NCBI GenBank assembly: GCA_002928735.1
Contig: PERL01000004.1
Span: forward strand, 186,001 to 250,000
From: Hyphomicrobium sp.
Lineage (GTDB): Bacteria; Pseudomonadota; Alphaproteobacteria; Rhizobiales; Hyphomicrobiaceae
Length of the DNA: 64,000 nt
Reading direction: 5' to 3'
Positions within the stretch are counted from its first letter, which is position 1. Each line of letters begins with the position of its first letter. This document shows, in pieces, positions 16,762 to 27,800 of this stretch. The translations under genes were made by a program, and so were the position numbers. The notes beneath the pieces were generated by a model. That model was not told where the DNA came from and searched no databases. It worked only from the letters and a program-made list of their open reading frames with translations.

Positions 16762-17913
16762 CTATACCGCCCCGCCAAGCCACCGTTTGAGGATATGTAA
16801 GTCGTTGAAAGTGGCAAAGATCATGAGGCTCAGAACAACCGCCATTCCGATCCGGAATCCGATCTCCTGATGCCGCTCCTCGAGCGGTCGGCCACGCACC
16901 GCTTCTATGGCGTAGAACATGAGGTGGCCGCCATCCAGAAGCGGGATCGGAAAGAGGTTGATCAACCCCACGCTCACCGACAGAAACGCCGCCAATTGGA
17001 TGATGTATTCCCAGCCCTGCGACGCAACCCGCCCTGCGACGTCCGCGATGCGGATTGGCCCGCCGAGTTGATCGGCGCCCTGGCGGCCGCCAACGACATC
17101 GCCGAAATAGCCCAACGTGCTCGTCACCACGAACCAGGTGCGGTCCCCGGCGATTCCGATCGCTTCGAAAAACCCCGGCTGGTAGCGCGTCATGCCCTCC
17201 TGGCCTGGAATGCGCCGCACGCCGATCAACACCAGGCGGACCTTGTCGCCGGCCTCGTCCACCTGTTCTTGGACCTGAGGAGTCACAGGAATTTCAAGCT
17301 TCTGCCCACCGCGATTGATCTCGAACGTCAACGTTTTACCGACGTTCGTCGAGACGTTGCGCTGGATCTGCTCGAACACCGTAATCGGCTGACCCTCGAT
17401 GGCGGTCACCACGTCACCTGGCTTGATTCCCGCCCGTGCCGCCGGACTATCTGGCAGGACGTCGTCGACACGCGCTTCGGTTGTATAAACGCCCTGAGAC
17501 CAGAACCAGAACGTGAAAATGACAATTGCCAGGATGAAGTTGGCAATCGGCCCCGCGGCGACCACGGCCGCCCGCTGCCAAAGCGGCTTGGCATGAAATG
17601 CACCGGCCCGCTCTTCCGCGCTCATCTTTGAGAGGGCCTCAGGCGACGCCATGCTGGCCGCGTTCTCGTCGTCCATGAACTTGACGTAGCCGCCAAGCGG
17701 GATCCAGGAGAGCTTCCAGCGCGTGCCGTGCCGGTCATAGAAGCCGCCGATCTCGGGACCGAACCCGATCGAGAACGCGCTGACCTTCACCCCGCACCAG
17801 CGGGCCACGAGAAAATGCCCCAATTCGTGGAAGAACACGACGATCATCAGAACCGAGAAAAACGCAAATCCGTACATCAGCGGCCCTGATACGGCATTCC
17901 AGATCGCGTCCAT
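16762..17913 (-). CDS. rseP: Site-2 membrane metalloprotease RseP
   Basis: 383 aa. The zinc motif HELGH in VVFFHELGHFLVARWCGVKV lies in the first membrane helix and LLDGGHL near the C-terminus supplies the third ligand Asp. One PDZ domain sits between (about 115-210: DSPAARAGIKPGDVVTAIEG). There are four membrane helices. RseP cleaves membrane-bound anti-sigma factors and remnant signal peptides. Upstream is dxr, downstream bamA, the usual order. Confidence 0.96.
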   Translation of the reverse strand: MDAIWNAVSGPLMYGFAFFSVLMIVVFFHELGHFLVARWCGVKVSAFSIGFGPEIGGFYDRHGTRWKLSWIPLGGYVKFMDDENAASMASPEALSKMSAEERAGAFHAKPLWQRAAVVAAGPIANFILAIVIFTFWFWSQGVYTTEARVDDVLPDSPAARAGIKPGDVVTAIEGQPITVFEQIQRNVSTNVGKTLTFEINRGGQKLEIPVTPQVQEQVDEAGDKVRLVLIGVRRIPGQEGMTRYQPGFFEAIGIAGDRTWFVVTSTLGYFGDVVGGRQGADQLGGPIRIADVAGRVASQGWEYIIQLAAFLSVSVGLINLFPIPLLDGGHLMFYAIEAVRGRPLEERHQEIGFRIGMAVVLSLMIFATFNDLHILKRWLGGAV

Positions 17914-18012
17914 TCATCGTCTCCGTTGCGCCGCCATGGGATCCGGCGGCTCGTTCAGTGGCTCAGCATGCACGGGCCAACAACATAAGGGACCCATACA
18001 TAACGAAGCCCC

Positions 18013-19248
18013 TTAATGTGGGGTTGCAATGACCGCGCGTGCCAGCTCCCGGCCATGCGCGTCAGCCGCTAGCACGTCTTCGAGCGATTCCGTAGCACGG
18101 ATCATCCCCCGCCGGTCGGCTTCTTCCAGTGTCTGGGCCACCACGCGGGCAATGTCGAGGAACCCGATTCCCCGCTCCAGGAAGGCTGCCACCGCGACCT
18201 CATTGGCCGCGTTCAGCACCGCCGGAGCGCTCCCACCCCGCCGCAAGGCATCCTTGGCCATCTGCGGACCGGGAAAGCGCGCGCCGTCCACCGCCTCGAA
18301 CGTCAGCGATCCGAGTGAAACGAGATCCAGCCGCGCCGTTGGCGTCGCGCGCCGCTCGGGCCAATTAAGCGCCAGCGCAATCGGCGTGCGCATGTCGGGC
18401 GGCCCCAGCTGTGCGATCACCGATCCGTCGATGTAGTGCACGAAGCAATGCACCACCGATTGCGGATGAATGACCGCGTCGAGCTGATCCACGCCCACCG
18501 GAAACAGGTGATACGCCTCGATCAGTTCCAGCCCCTTGTTCATGAGCGTCGCGCTGTCGATCGTGATTTTCGCACCCATCGACCAGTTCGGATGCTTCAA
18601 TGCCTCTTCTGGCTTGGCATCCTTGAGTTTTTCGAGCGGCCAACACCGGAACGGCCCGCCCGACGCCGTCAGCACGATCCGATCCACCGCTGCCCGCTCG
18701 GCGCCCGCCAGCGATTGCAACGCCGCCGAATGTTCGCTGTCGACGGGAAGCAACTGCGCGCCCGATTGCCGGCACGCCGCGAGAAAGACGTCGCCAGCCG
18801 AAACGAGGCATTCCTTGTTCGCCAAGGCGACCCGCCGCCCTTGCCGCGCCGCCGCAAACGTCGGCTTCAACCCAGCCGCGCCGACGATCGCCGCCATCGT
18901 GCAATCGGCCGGCCGCGAGGCTGCCTCCGCCAGCGCAATTTCTCCCGCCGCCGCCTCAATGCCGGTCCCAGACAAATGCGCTTTCAAGTCCTCATAGCAG
19001 CGCTCATCGCCCACCACCGCAATCTGCGCCCGATGTTTGATGGCCAGCGCGGCTAGCTTTTCCGTATTCGATTGCGCCGTCAGCGCCACGATCTCAAATC
19101 GCTCCGGTTCCCGTCCCACCAGATCAAGCGTGCTCTCGCCGATCGAGCCGGTCGCCCCCAGAACCGTCAGCCGTTGCGGCGACACCAGTACGCGCTCGCC
19201 CGTGTCGGAGAGAGTTATCGCAGCCGCGCGTGTAAACGGGACGCTCAT
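18013..19248 (-). CDS. dxr: 1-deoxy-D-xylulose 5-phosphate reductoisomerase Dxr
   Basis: 411 aa from the ATG at 19248; a GTG at 19260 overlapping the cdsA stop is possible. NADPH-binding LTVLGATGSIGESTLDLV, substrate-site LLPVDSEHSAALQSL and metal/active-site GLELIEAYHLF define the family. It makes MEP in the non-mevalonate isoprenoid pathway, the source of the undecaprenyl carrier made by UppS two genes upstream. Confidence 0.97.
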   Translation of the reverse strand: MSVPFTRAAAITLSDTGERVLVSPQRLTVLGATGSIGESTLDLVGREPERFEIVALTAQSNTEKLAALAIKHRAQIAVVGDERCYEDLKAHLSGTGIEAAAGEIALAEAASRPADCTMAAIVGAAGLKPTFAAARQGRRVALANKECLVSAGDVFLAACRQSGAQLLPVDSEHSAALQSLAGAERAAVDRIVLTASGGPFRCWPLEKLKDAKPEEALKHPNWSMGAKITIDSATLMNKGLELIEAYHLFPVGVDQLDAVIHPQSVVHCFVHYIDGSVIAQLGPPDMRTPIALALNWPERRATPTARLDLVSLGSLTFEAVDGARFPGPQMAKDALRRGGSAPAVLNAANEVAVAAFLERGIGFLDIARVVAQTLEEADRRGMIRATESLEDVLAADAHGRELARAVIATPH

Positions 19249-19252
19249 CCGC

Positions 19253-20104
19253 TCATCCACCCATCAACAGCGCGCGCGCCGGCGCCTGCGGGTCGATGGC
19301 GAACGCGACAACCCCCGCAGCAACCGCCGCGAACACGAGCCCGTCCACACGGTCCATGACGCCGCCATGCCCCGGGATCAACGTTCCAGAATCCTTCACG
19401 CCGAAACTGCGCTTCAATGCACTCTCCGTCAGATCGCCGATCTGCGCCAGGACGCCCAGCATCGTACCCGCCAACCCCAGCTTCACCGGATCCGCACCCA
19501 GCCACACGCCAAACCCCGCCGCCGCAATCCCCGCCATGGTGATCCCACCGAGAAACCCCGCCCACGTTTTATTGGGTGAGATCGCCGGCGCCAACTTCGG
19601 ACCCCCGATGGCCCGCCCGAAAACGAACGCCGCCACGTCGGTCACGACCACGCAGATCAGAATAAACAGCACAGCCTGCAAGCCATACGCAGGATCATCA
19701 CGCAGCCAAATCAGCGCCACCACCGGCAGCCCGGCATAAAGCACGCCCTCCGCCGACAGCAGCGGATGCCGCCCGAAACACAGCAATCCGGTCAGAATGG
19801 CGCCCGCAGCGACAGCCGCCAGCCCCAGCGCCGCGAAGCCCACCGCCGTCAGGGCCGCCGCTATCACGGCACTGGCAACCTGCACCGCGAGGCCCGCGTC
19901 GAAGCCCTCGCCCCGCACAATCCGCGACCACTCCAGGCTCGTGAGAACAGCCGCCGCACCCGCGAGAACAGCGAACGGAAGCGGGCCCGCGTAGAGAAGA
20001 CCACCGGCCACCACCGCCAGCATCACACCAGAGGCAATCCGCACGCCAACGTCGCGCGACGCCGCAGCGGCCGTTCCAGAATGATCGGCCGGTTCGTGTT
20101 CCAT
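19253..20104 (-). CDS. cdsA: Phosphatidate cytidylyltransferase CdsA
   Basis: 283 aa with about eight membrane segments. The C-terminal CTP-transferase signature is present as SALKRSFGVKDSGTLIPGHG followed by GVMDRVDGL. It makes CDP-diacylglycerol for phospholipid synthesis at the inner membrane. The gene follows uppS after 7 bp and nearly touches dxr, so uppS-cdsA-dxr-rseP is probably one transcript. Confidence 0.95.
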   Translation of the reverse strand: MEHEPADHSGTAAAASRDVGVRIASGVMLAVVAGGLLYAGPLPFAVLAGAAAVLTSLEWSRIVRGEGFDAGLAVQVASAVIAAALTAVGFAALGLAAVAAGAILTGLLCFGRHPLLSAEGVLYAGLPVVALIWLRDDPAYGLQAVLFILICVVVTDVAAFVFGRAIGGPKLAPAISPNKTWAGFLGGITMAGIAAAGFGVWLGADPVKLGLAGTMLGVLAQIGDLTESALKRSFGVKDSGTLIPGHGGVMDRVDGLVFAAVAAGVVAFAIDPQAPARALLMGG

Positions 20105-20111
20105 ACCGCCC

Positions 20112-20864
20112 TCAGGCCGTGGAACGCTGCGTCAGTCCACCAAACCGGCGGTCGCGCGCATGGTAGGTCTTGATCGCTTCATCCAGGAGTTCGCCGCCAA
20201 ATTCAGGCCAATAGGCGTCGAGAAAGACAAACTCCGTGTAGGCCGTCTGCCACAAGAGGAAATTCGACAGCCGCATCTCGCCGCTCGTCCGTATCAGCAA
20301 ATCGGGATCGGGAATCCCCGCGGTATCGAGCGACCCGGATAAATGGTCCGCCTCGATCTCGTCGGGGTGCAACTCGCCGCGCGCCACCTTGTGCGCCAAC
20401 GCCCGCGCTGCCTTCGTGATCTCCGCCCGCGAGCCATAGTTGAACGCGATCACGAGCGTAAGCCCAGTGTTTTGCGACGTCACATCCTTGGCTTCGTCGA
20501 TCAGCGCCATCAATTCCGGATCGACCCGGTCGCGCTCGCCGATCACCGTGATGCGCACGTTCGATTGATGCAGATCGACCAGATCGCTTTTGATGAAGCG
20601 GCGCATCAGGCCCATCAAATCGTCGATCTCAGACGCCGGACGCGACCAGTTCTCCGACGAAAAACTGTAAATGGTGAGATATCCAATGCCCCGCTCGCGC
20701 GCCGCCCGCACAGTGCGCCGCACCGCTTCGACACCCTGCCGGTGCCCCCACGTCCGCGGCAACCCCCGCTCGGCTGCCCAGCGCCCGTTACCGTCCATGA
20801 TGATGGCCACATGCCGCGGGGGCAGGAGGTCGGGCAATGCGCCAGGGCTCGTCTGCGATCTCAT
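20112..20864 (-). CDS. uppS: Undecaprenyl diphosphate synthase UppS
   Basis: 250 aa from the ATG at 20864, which gives the usual family length; an ATG at 20942 would add 26 residues without similarity. The cis-prenyltransferase signature HVAIIMDGNGRWAAERGLPR carries the catalytic Asp, and the C-terminal DLLIRTSGEMRLSNFLLWQ is the second signature. It makes the C55 carrier lipid for peptidoglycan and polysaccharide export. Downstream of frr, upstream of cdsA. Confidence 0.95.
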   Translation of the reverse strand: MRSQTSPGALPDLLPPRHVAIIMDGNGRWAAERGLPRTWGHRQGVEAVRRTVRAARERGIGYLTIYSFSSENWSRPASEIDDLMGLMRRFIKSDLVDLHQSNVRITVIGERDRVDPELMALIDEAKDVTSQNTGLTLVIAFNYGSRAEITKAARALAHKVARGELHPDEIEADHLSGSLDTAGIPDPDLLIRTSGEMRLSNFLLWQTAYTEFVFLDAYWPEFGGELLDEAIKTYHARDRRFGGLTQRSTA

Positions 20865-20976
20865 GGACTCGGCCGGACCTGCGTTTGGCTCGTCGGAGAG
20901 CGGGTTGCCTCGGGGAGAAACTCTGGCGGAAAGGAGCAGCATCGGCGGCCCCCGCCGCCGACCCGCGGGACTGCAC

Positions 20977-21537
20977 TTAGACCTTCTGGATTTCCGTTTC
21001 CTTCGCTACCAGCGTCTGATCGATTTCCTTGATCAGTTTGTCAGTCAATTCCTGCACCTTGGTGGCATTCTTCTTATGATCGTCCTCGCTCATTTTGCCG
21101 TCCTTCTCCAACTTCTTGAGAAGATCGAGACCATCGCGGCGCACGTTGCGCACGGCGATCCGGTGGCTCTCGGCATATTTGTGCGCCTGCTTGACGAGTT
21201 CGTTGCGCCGGTCTGCGGTCGGTGCCGGAAGCGGCAAACGGATAAGCTGACCATCCACCATCGGGTTGACACCCAAATTGGCCTCGCGAAGCGCTTTGTC
21301 GACGGCCGTCACGTTCGAGCGGTCCCACACCTGCACCGCGATCATACGCGGCTCCGGCGTGGTCACCGTCGCCACCTGATTGATCGGCATCCGCGACCCA
21401 TAGACCATCACCTGCACCGGATCGAGCAAGTGGGCACTCGCCCGCCCCGTGCGCAAACCTTGCAATTCGCGTTTGAACGCATCCAGTGACGCGCGCATCC
21501 GGTTTTCGAGTTCTTTGATATCGTACGTCGCAGACAT
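20977..21537 (-). CDS. frr: Ribosome recycling factor
   Basis: 186 aa from the ATG at 21537 (AAGGAA upstream), the standard RRF length. ENRMRASLDAFKRELQGLRT with GRASAHLLDPVQV is the conserved N-terminal part and RNVRRDGLDLLKKLEKDGKM the helical tip. With EF-G it splits post-termination ribosomes. It follows pyrH after about 90 bp. Confidence 0.98.
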   Translation of the reverse strand: MSATYDIKELENRMRASLDAFKRELQGLRTGRASAHLLDPVQVMVYGSRMPINQVATVTTPEPRMIAVQVWDRSNVTAVDKALREANLGVNPMVDGQLIRLPLPAPTADRRNELVKQAHKYAESHRIAVRNVRRDGLDLLKKLEKDGKMSEDDHKKNATKVQELTDKLIKEIDQTLVAKETEIQKV

Positions 21538-21629
21538 CGTCGTTCCTTGTCGTCGCTGATCGGCGGGTGCTGCCCTGGGCCCTGACCGGATTGCGCCCGT
21601 CAAAACCGCAAAAAATCCACCACAGACAC

Positions 21630-22361
21630 CTAACCTTGGATCACGGTCGCCCGCGCTTCTCCCCGCATGACCTTTAGAAGGTTTCCCGCCTCCTCAATGG
21701 CACAAACAATTACCGGAAGTCGATTATCGCGGGCAAGCGCGATCGCCGCCCCGTCCATCACCTTCAGGTCGCGAGCCAGAACCTCCGCGTAGGTCAGCGT
21801 ATCGTAACGCACCGCCGAGGGGTCCTTTTTCGGGTCGGCTGAATAAACCCCATCCACCTGCGTCGCTTTCACCACCGCATCGCACGAGGTCTCGATGGCC
21901 CGCAGCGTTGCCGCCGTATCGGTCGTGAAAAACGGATTACCCGTTCCCGCGGCAAAGACCACGATCCGCCCCTGCGCCAGATGCGCCAGCGCCCGCGGCC
22001 GGACATAGCTCTCGCATACCGTCGGCATCGGGATCGCCGACATCACCCGCGCATCCGCCCCGCGCGCCGTCAGCGCCTGCTGAAACGCCAGCGCATTCAT
22101 CACAGTCGCCAGCATGCCCATGTAGTCGCCGGTGGCCCGGTCCATGCCCTTGGCGGCTGCCTGCAAGCCACGGAAAATGTTACCGCCACCGACCACCACG
22201 GCGATTTCCGCCCCGGCGTTGACCGCGTCAACGATATCACCCGCCAGCCGGTCCGCGACCGCCATATCGATCCCATAGGCACCGCGCCCCATGAGCGCCT
22301 CGCCCGACAGCTTGATCAGCAGCCGCTTGTATTTGAGCCCACCGGCTTGGGACGTCATCAT
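21630..22361 (-). CDS. pyrH: UMP kinase PyrH
   Basis: 243 aa, amino-acid kinase fold. [15 protein letters not shown] opens the protein, [11 protein letters not shown] binds phosphate, and [13 protein letters not shown] with [19 protein letters not shown] are bacterial UMP kinase signatures. It phosphorylates UMP to UDP. Two adjacent ATGs (22361, 22358) could start it. A terminator after tsf separates it from rpsB-tsf. Confidence 0.97.
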   Translation of the reverse strand: MMTSQAGGLKYKRLLIKLSGEALMGRGAYGIDMAVADRLAGDIVDAVNAGAEIAVVVGGGNIFRGLQAAAKGMDRATGDYMGMLATVMNALAFQQALTARGADARVMSAIPMPTVCESYVRPRALAHLAQGRIVVFAAGTGNPFFTTDTAATLRAIETSCDAVVKATQVDGVYSADPKKDPSAVRYDTLTYAEVLARDLKVMDGAAIALARDNRLPVIVCAIEEAGNLLKVMRGEARATVIQG

Positions 22362-22539
22362 TGAGCTCCCTCAGCTCCAGCTAGCCTGCCGCCGCAGGCC
22401 ACTCTCTTTACGCCAGACCCTAGGGCGAGTCGCAGCGTCACATGTTGCCGGACTGCGTCATACTGGGTGTCTGTCCGCACATTCCAGCACTTTCCGGCCT
22501 GTCGCACCCCTCCGGCGCAATCTGCCGCGGCGCCAAATC

Positions 22540-22571
22540 AAAAACGGCCGGCGTTTCCCGCCGGCCGTTTT
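22540..22571 (-). terminator. Rho-independent terminator of rpsB-tsf
   Basis: A perfect stem of 13 bp (AAAACGGCCGGCG and complement) with a five-base loop; on the minus strand it ends in a T-run of five. It sits 32 bp after the tsf stop. Confidence 0.9.
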
Positions 22572-22602
22572 GAATTTCGATCAAATCCTGCCGAAAGAGA
22601 CC

Positions 22603-23544
22603 TCAGCCGCCCTTGGAAGCAGCCACCGTCTTGGCCACTTCGGCCGCGAAATCCTCTTCCTTCTTTTCGATCCCTTCACCCAGCGCGTAGCGCAGGAACC
22701 CGGTGACCTTGATCGGCGCGCCGACATCTTTTTCAGCCGCCTTCGTGGCTTCCGCCACCGAGGCCTTGCCGTCGAGCACGAACACTTGGCTCATCAGACA
22801 CGCCTGCTGGAAGAATTCCTTCTTCAAGCGGCCCTCCACCATCTTGTCGACGATGTCCTTGGGCTTACCCGACGCCAGCGCCTGCTCGGTGTAGAACGCA
22901 CGCTCCTTCTCGATGGCGGCCGGGTCAAGATCGTCCGGCGTCAGCGCGAGCGGGCTTGCGGCCGCCACATGCATCGCCACCTGCCGGCCGAACGCCATCA
23001 GCGCATCCGTATCGCCATTGCTTTCCAAGGCGACCAGAACACCAATCTTGCCCAGACCATCGGCCGCCTTGTTGTGAACGTAGTCGGCAACCACGCCACT
23101 CGACACGGCCAGCGCACCTGTGCGGCGCACGCCCATGTTTTCGCCAATCGTCGCGATCGCGTCCTTGACGGTCTCTTCCACTGAAGCCGATCCGCCCGGA
23201 TACTTAGCGGCAAGCAGCCTCGACAGATCGCCGTTCGCGGCCGGTGCCAGCGACGTGATCTTCTGCACCATTTCCTGGAACTGCGGGTTACGCGCGACGA
23301 AATCCGTCTCCGAGTTCACTTCGACAACGGCACCCGACTTCACCATCGAGATAACGCCAATCAAGCCCTGCGCCGCGACGCGATCCGACTTCTTGGCGGC
23401 CTTCGAGAGGCCCTTCTTGCGCAGCCACTCAACGGCCGCTTCCATGTCGCCGTTCGTTTCCGTCAGTGCGGTCTTGCAATCCATCATACCCGCGCCGGTC
23501 TTCTCGCGCAGATCCTTCACCATTGCTGCGGTGATCGTGCTCAT
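22603..23544 (-). CDS. tsf: Elongation factor Ts
   Basis: 313 aa. The N-terminal UBA-like part and TDF-type motif (VKDLREKTGAGMMDCKTAL; EVNSETDFVARN) are the EF-Ts signatures. It exchanges GDP for GTP on EF-Tu. It lies after rpsB as in most bacteria. A GC-rich hairpin (CGCTCGTC, one-base loop, complement) lies just upstream of the start at 23559-23575 and could affect its leader. Confidence 0.98.
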   Translation of the reverse strand: MSTITAAMVKDLREKTGAGMMDCKTALTETNGDMEAAVEWLRKKGLSKAAKKSDRVAAQGLIGVISMVKSGAVVEVNSETDFVARNPQFQEMVQKITSLAPAANGDLSRLLAAKYPGGSASVEETVKDAIATIGENMGVRRTGALAVSSGVVADYVHNKAADGLGKIGVLVALESNGDTDALMAFGRQVAMHVAAASPLALTPDDLDPAAIEKERAFYTEQALASGKPKDIVDKMVEGRLKKEFFQQACLMSQVFVLDGKASVAEATKAAEKDVGAPIKVTGFLRYALGEGIEKKEEDFAAEVAKTVAASKGG

Positions 23545-23670
23545 GTCGGCTCCTTCCGCTCGTCTGACGAGCGAGTAGCGAATTATCGGTACTACGGTTT
23601 GACTGCGAAACAGCAGGCGGGCGGATGAGTTGCCCCATTCGCCGCAACTGCCGGTGGTGTGGGCCGGGCC

Positions 23671-24657
23671 TTAAGCCGCGGCGGCGTCGACGAACTTCTT
23701 CGCCTGCGCGATCCAGCCTTCCGCTTCGATCTGACCCTTGAGCTTCAAGAGCAGGTCGAGCGCCTTGGCGTTGTCCGCATCGAGGTCGGCGATCTGCCAG
23801 AAGTGGAACACGCCCGCATCGTTGAGGCGCTGTTCGAGCTTCGGCGAAATCGTCGTGATGCGCTTCAAGTCGTCGGCTTCGCCGCGCGGAGCGTCGATGC
23901 CCTTGAACTTGACCGGGAGTGCTTCGGCCGGCGGATTGGCAAGAGCGCCGATATCCACGCCCGAAGCGCCCTGGCTGCGTTCCAGACCGTCAAGCGCCGC
24001 ACGCGCGACGAGATCGCAATAGAGCGTGATCGCACGGCCGGCGTCGTCATTGCCCGGGATCGGGAAGTCGATGCCGTCGGGATCGCAGTTCGTGTCCACG
24101 ATCGCAACAATCGGAATCCCGAGCTTGCGCGCTTCCTGGATCGCGATCTTTTCCTTGTTGGTGTCGATCACGAACAGGAGGTCGGGCACGCCGCCCATTT
24201 CCTTGATCCCGCCGCGCTCTTTCTCGAGCGTGTCGCGCTCGCGCTGCAGCGTCAGGATTTCTTTCTTCGTGCGGCCCTGCGGATCAGCGAGAATGTCGTC
24301 GAGCTGGCGCAGACGGCGGATCGAGGTCGAGATCGTCTTCCAGTTGGTGAGCGTGCCGCCCGGCCAACGATGGTTGATGTAGTACTGAGCCGAACGCTTG
24401 GCCGCGTCCGCGATCGAATCCGATGCAGCGCGCTTGGTCGCCACGAACAGCACGCGGCCGCCGCCGGCGACCGTGTCCGAAATCTTCAAGAGCGCCTGGT
24501 GCAACATCGGCACCGTCTGCGTCAGGTCGAGAATGTGAATGTTGTTGCGCGCGCCGTAGATGAACGGCTGCATCTTGGGGTTCCAGCGGTGCGACTGGTG
24601 ACCAAAGTGAACGCCAGCTTCCAAAAGCTGACGCATGTTGAACGCGGGAAGCGTCAT
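23671..24657 (-). CDS. rpsB: 30S ribosomal protein S2
   Basis: 328 aa. Signatures are [20 protein letters not shown] and [19 protein letters not shown]. The C-terminal ~75 residues ([20 protein letters not shown] onward, FHFWQIADL) form a helix-hairpin-helix-like extension seen in many alphaproteobacterial S2 proteins and absent from the ~240-residue E. coli protein. Needed for 30S assembly; autoregulation of rpsB-tsf by S2 is known in E. coli. Confidence 0.97.
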   Translation of the reverse strand: MTLPAFNMRQLLEAGVHFGHQSHRWNPKMQPFIYGARNNIHILDLTQTVPMLHQALLKISDTVAGGGRVLFVATKRAASDSIADAAKRSAQYYINHRWPGGTLTNWKTISTSIRRLRQLDDILADPQGRTKKEILTLQRERDTLEKERGGIKEMGGVPDLLFVIDTNKEKIAIQEARKLGIPIVAIVDTNCDPDGIDFPIPGNDDAGRAITLYCDLVARAALDGLERSQGASGVDIGALANPPAEALPVKFKGIDAPRGEADDLKRITTISPKLEQRLNDAGVFHFWQIADLDADNAKALDLLLKLKGQIEAEGWIAQAKKFVDAAAA

Positions 24658-24802
24658 CAGCGGTATCCTTTTTCCGGTTTAATCCTCCGCGATTCGTTGT
24701 GAAGACGCGCAAATCGGTTTCCCGAGTTGCATATCGTCCACCGGAGCGCCAGACGGGGCTTTCAATCCGCCCAGCGCGCGAACCACGTGCGAGATGGAGC
24801 GG

Positions 24803-24831
24803 CTTATGACGGAAGATGGCCTGAATGGCAA
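24803..24831 (-). promoter_or_regulatory. Probable housekeeping-sigma promoter of rpsB
   Basis: On the minus strand, TTGCCA (24831-24826) and CATAAG (24808-24803) are separated by 17 bp, about 150 bp upstream of the rpsB start. The -10 is imperfect, so this is a candidate only. Confidence 0.45.
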
Positions 24832-24860
24832 GGGTACGCGGCCATTTCGAGCGCCGCAGC

Positions 24861-27800
24861 CTAGATTTCGAGGACCTCAACCACCCCCGGCACGGTCGAA
24901 AGCTGGCCCGCTTGCGCCGGCGAGACGTCGTAGCGGCCGGGGAGCACGATCTCCAACTCCCGTGCGCCGACGGGCAGCACGAGGCGAACCTCGCCGCCCC
25001 GGCGCACACCCGCCTGACCCGGCTTCAACTGCGCCTTGAATTCGTCCAGGACGCCCCGGCGCGCGGCCAGCACGCCTGTGTCGAACACGATCTTCAACCC
25101 GCGCTCGATCTCGGCCGCTGCCTTGTCGAGCGCCTCCATGCTCTGCACCCGCATCTTGACCGTGTCGCCCTCGCGCTCAGCCTCCACGTTGAGGACGACC
25201 GGCGTGCCTCCCTCCAACAAATCGCGCGACGCCGTCAGCGTGTCGGAAAAAATCACCGCCTCGAACTGCCCGCTCGCATCCGAGAACATTGCAAACGCGA
25301 ACTTGTTGCCCTTCTGCGACCGCCGCTCGCGCGCCGAAATCACGATGCCCGCCAGCCGCCCGCTGGACACCCCCCGCGCAGTCGCCGCCTCGAAGTCCAC
25401 AAACCGCCTGACGCCCAGTTTCTTCAACACCGTCTCGTAAGCATCCAGCGGATGCCCCGACAGGAAGAACCCGATCGCATCGAACTCCTCCTGGAGCTTC
25501 TCCATCGGCGTCCACGCCTTCGCCGGCTTCAGATCGAGCGACGGCGCGCCTCCGCCCCCGCCACCAAACAGATCGCTCGTCCCCTGCGCCGCGTTATCCG
25601 CCTGCCGGTTGGCGAGCGCGATCATGCCTTCCACGTTGCCGCGCACCAGCGCCCGGTTCGGCTCCAGCCCGTCGAACGCCCCCGCCATCGACAGCGTCTC
25701 GAGCCCGCGCTTGTTCAGCGCCTTGGGATTAAGCCGCGACGCGAAATCCGATAGCGACCGGTACGGCCCCTCCGCCGTCCGCGCCGCCACGATTGTCTCC
25801 ACCGCCGACGCGCCAATGTTCTTCAACGCCGCCAGCGAATACCGAATGGCGCCATGTGCCTCGTCGCCCTTCGGGCGCTCCACCAAAAAATCCACCTCCG
25901 ACGCATTCACGCACGGCGGCAGCACCGGAATACCGCTCTTCTTGGCCTCCGCTGCAAACATCGACAGCTTGTCGGTGTTCCCCATGTCGAGCGTCATCGA
26001 CGCGGCCAGGAACTCCTCGCGGAAGTTCGCCTTCAAATACGCCGTGTGATAGCTGACCAGCGCATACGCCGCCGCGTGCGATTTGTTGAAACCGTAGCCG
26101 GCGAACTTGTCGACGAGTTCGAAGATGTAGACCGCGTCGTCCTTCTTCACGCCGTTCTTCGTCGCCCCTTCAACGAAGAGAGCCTGCTGCTTGGCCATCT
26201 CGGCCTTGTCTTTCTTACCCATCGCGCGGCGCAGCAGGTCGGCTTGTCCGAGCGAATAGCCGGCCAGCACCTGCGCGATCTGCATCACCTGTTCCTGGTA
26301 GATGATGACGCCGTACGTCTCCTTCAAAATCCCTTCCAACATCGGATGCAAGAAGTCGACCGGCTCTTCGCCATGCTTGCGGTTGATGTAGGTCGGGATG
26401 TTGTCCATCGGGCCGGGTCGATACAGCGCCACCATGGCGATGATGTCCTCGAAGCGGTCGGGCTTCAGCCGCTTCAAGCTCTCCCGCATGCCCGTGCTTT
26501 CAAGCTGGAACACGCCCACGGTATCGGCCTTAGCGAGCAGCTGATACGCCGGCACGTCATCGAGCGGCAGCGTCGCCAGATCGACCGAAATCCCCCGCCC
26601 GCGCCGGATCAACTCCACCGCCTTCTCCAGAACGGTGAGCGTCTTGAGGCCGAGGAAGTCGAACTTCACGAGCCCCGCCGCTTCCACCATCTTCCAGTTG
26701 AACTGCGTCACCGGCATGTTCGACTTCGGATCGCGGTAGAGCGGCACCAACTCATCCAACGGCCGGTCGCCGATCACGATACCAGCCGCATGCGTCGAAG
26801 CATGCCGGTAAAGCCCCTCCAGCTTCTGCGCCACCTGCAACAGCCGCCGCACGACCTCATCCGTATCGCGCGCTTCCTGTAGCTTCGGCTCGCCCTCAAT
26901 CGCCTGATCGAGCGTCACGGGGTTCGCCGGATTGTTCGGCACCAGCTTGCACAACCGGTCCACCTGCCCATATGGCATCTGCAAAACGCGGCCCACGTCG
27001 CGCAGCACCGCGCGCGCCTGCAATTTGCCATGCGTGATGATCTGCGCCACGCGGTCCGAACCGTACTTCTGCTGCACGTAGCGGATCACCTGATCGCGCT
27101 TGTCTTGGCAAAAGTCGATATCGAAGTCCGGCATCGAGACGCGTTCCGGATTGAGAAACCGCTCGAATAGCAGGCCAAACCGCAGCGGATCGAGATCAGT
27201 GATCGTCAGTGAATACGCAACCAGCGACCCCGCACCCGAGCCGCGCCCCGGTCCCACCGGAATGCCGTTGGCCTTCGACCACTTGATGAAGTCGGCCACG
27301 ATGAGGAAGTAACCGGGAAACTTCATCTTCGTAATCACGTCAACTTCGAACGCGAGCCGCGACCAGTAATCGTCTTCCGTGAAGCCCGCCGCGAGCGGCA
27401 CGATCCGGAGCCGCTCCCGCAACCCCTCCTCCGCCTGCCGCTTCAATTCCGCCGCTTCCGCCGCCAGCTGATCGGCATCCGTCCCCGTACTCGTCTGGAC
27501 GAACCGCGGCAGGATCGGCTTCTTACCCTTCGGCCGGAACGCACACCGCTTGGCGATCTCCACCGTATTCGCTACCGCCTCCGGCAGATCGGCGAACAAC
27601 TCCGCCATCGCCTCGCCCGACTTCAAATGATGCTCGCGCGTCACCCGCCGCCGGTCGTCCTCTGACACATACCGCCCGTCCGCGATGCACAGCAGCGCAT
27701 CGTGCGCCTCGAAGTCGTCGGGCGTCGCGAAGTAAACTTCATTCGTCGCGACGATGGGCACACCGAGCCGGTACGCCAAGTCCAGAAGCTGCGGCTCCAC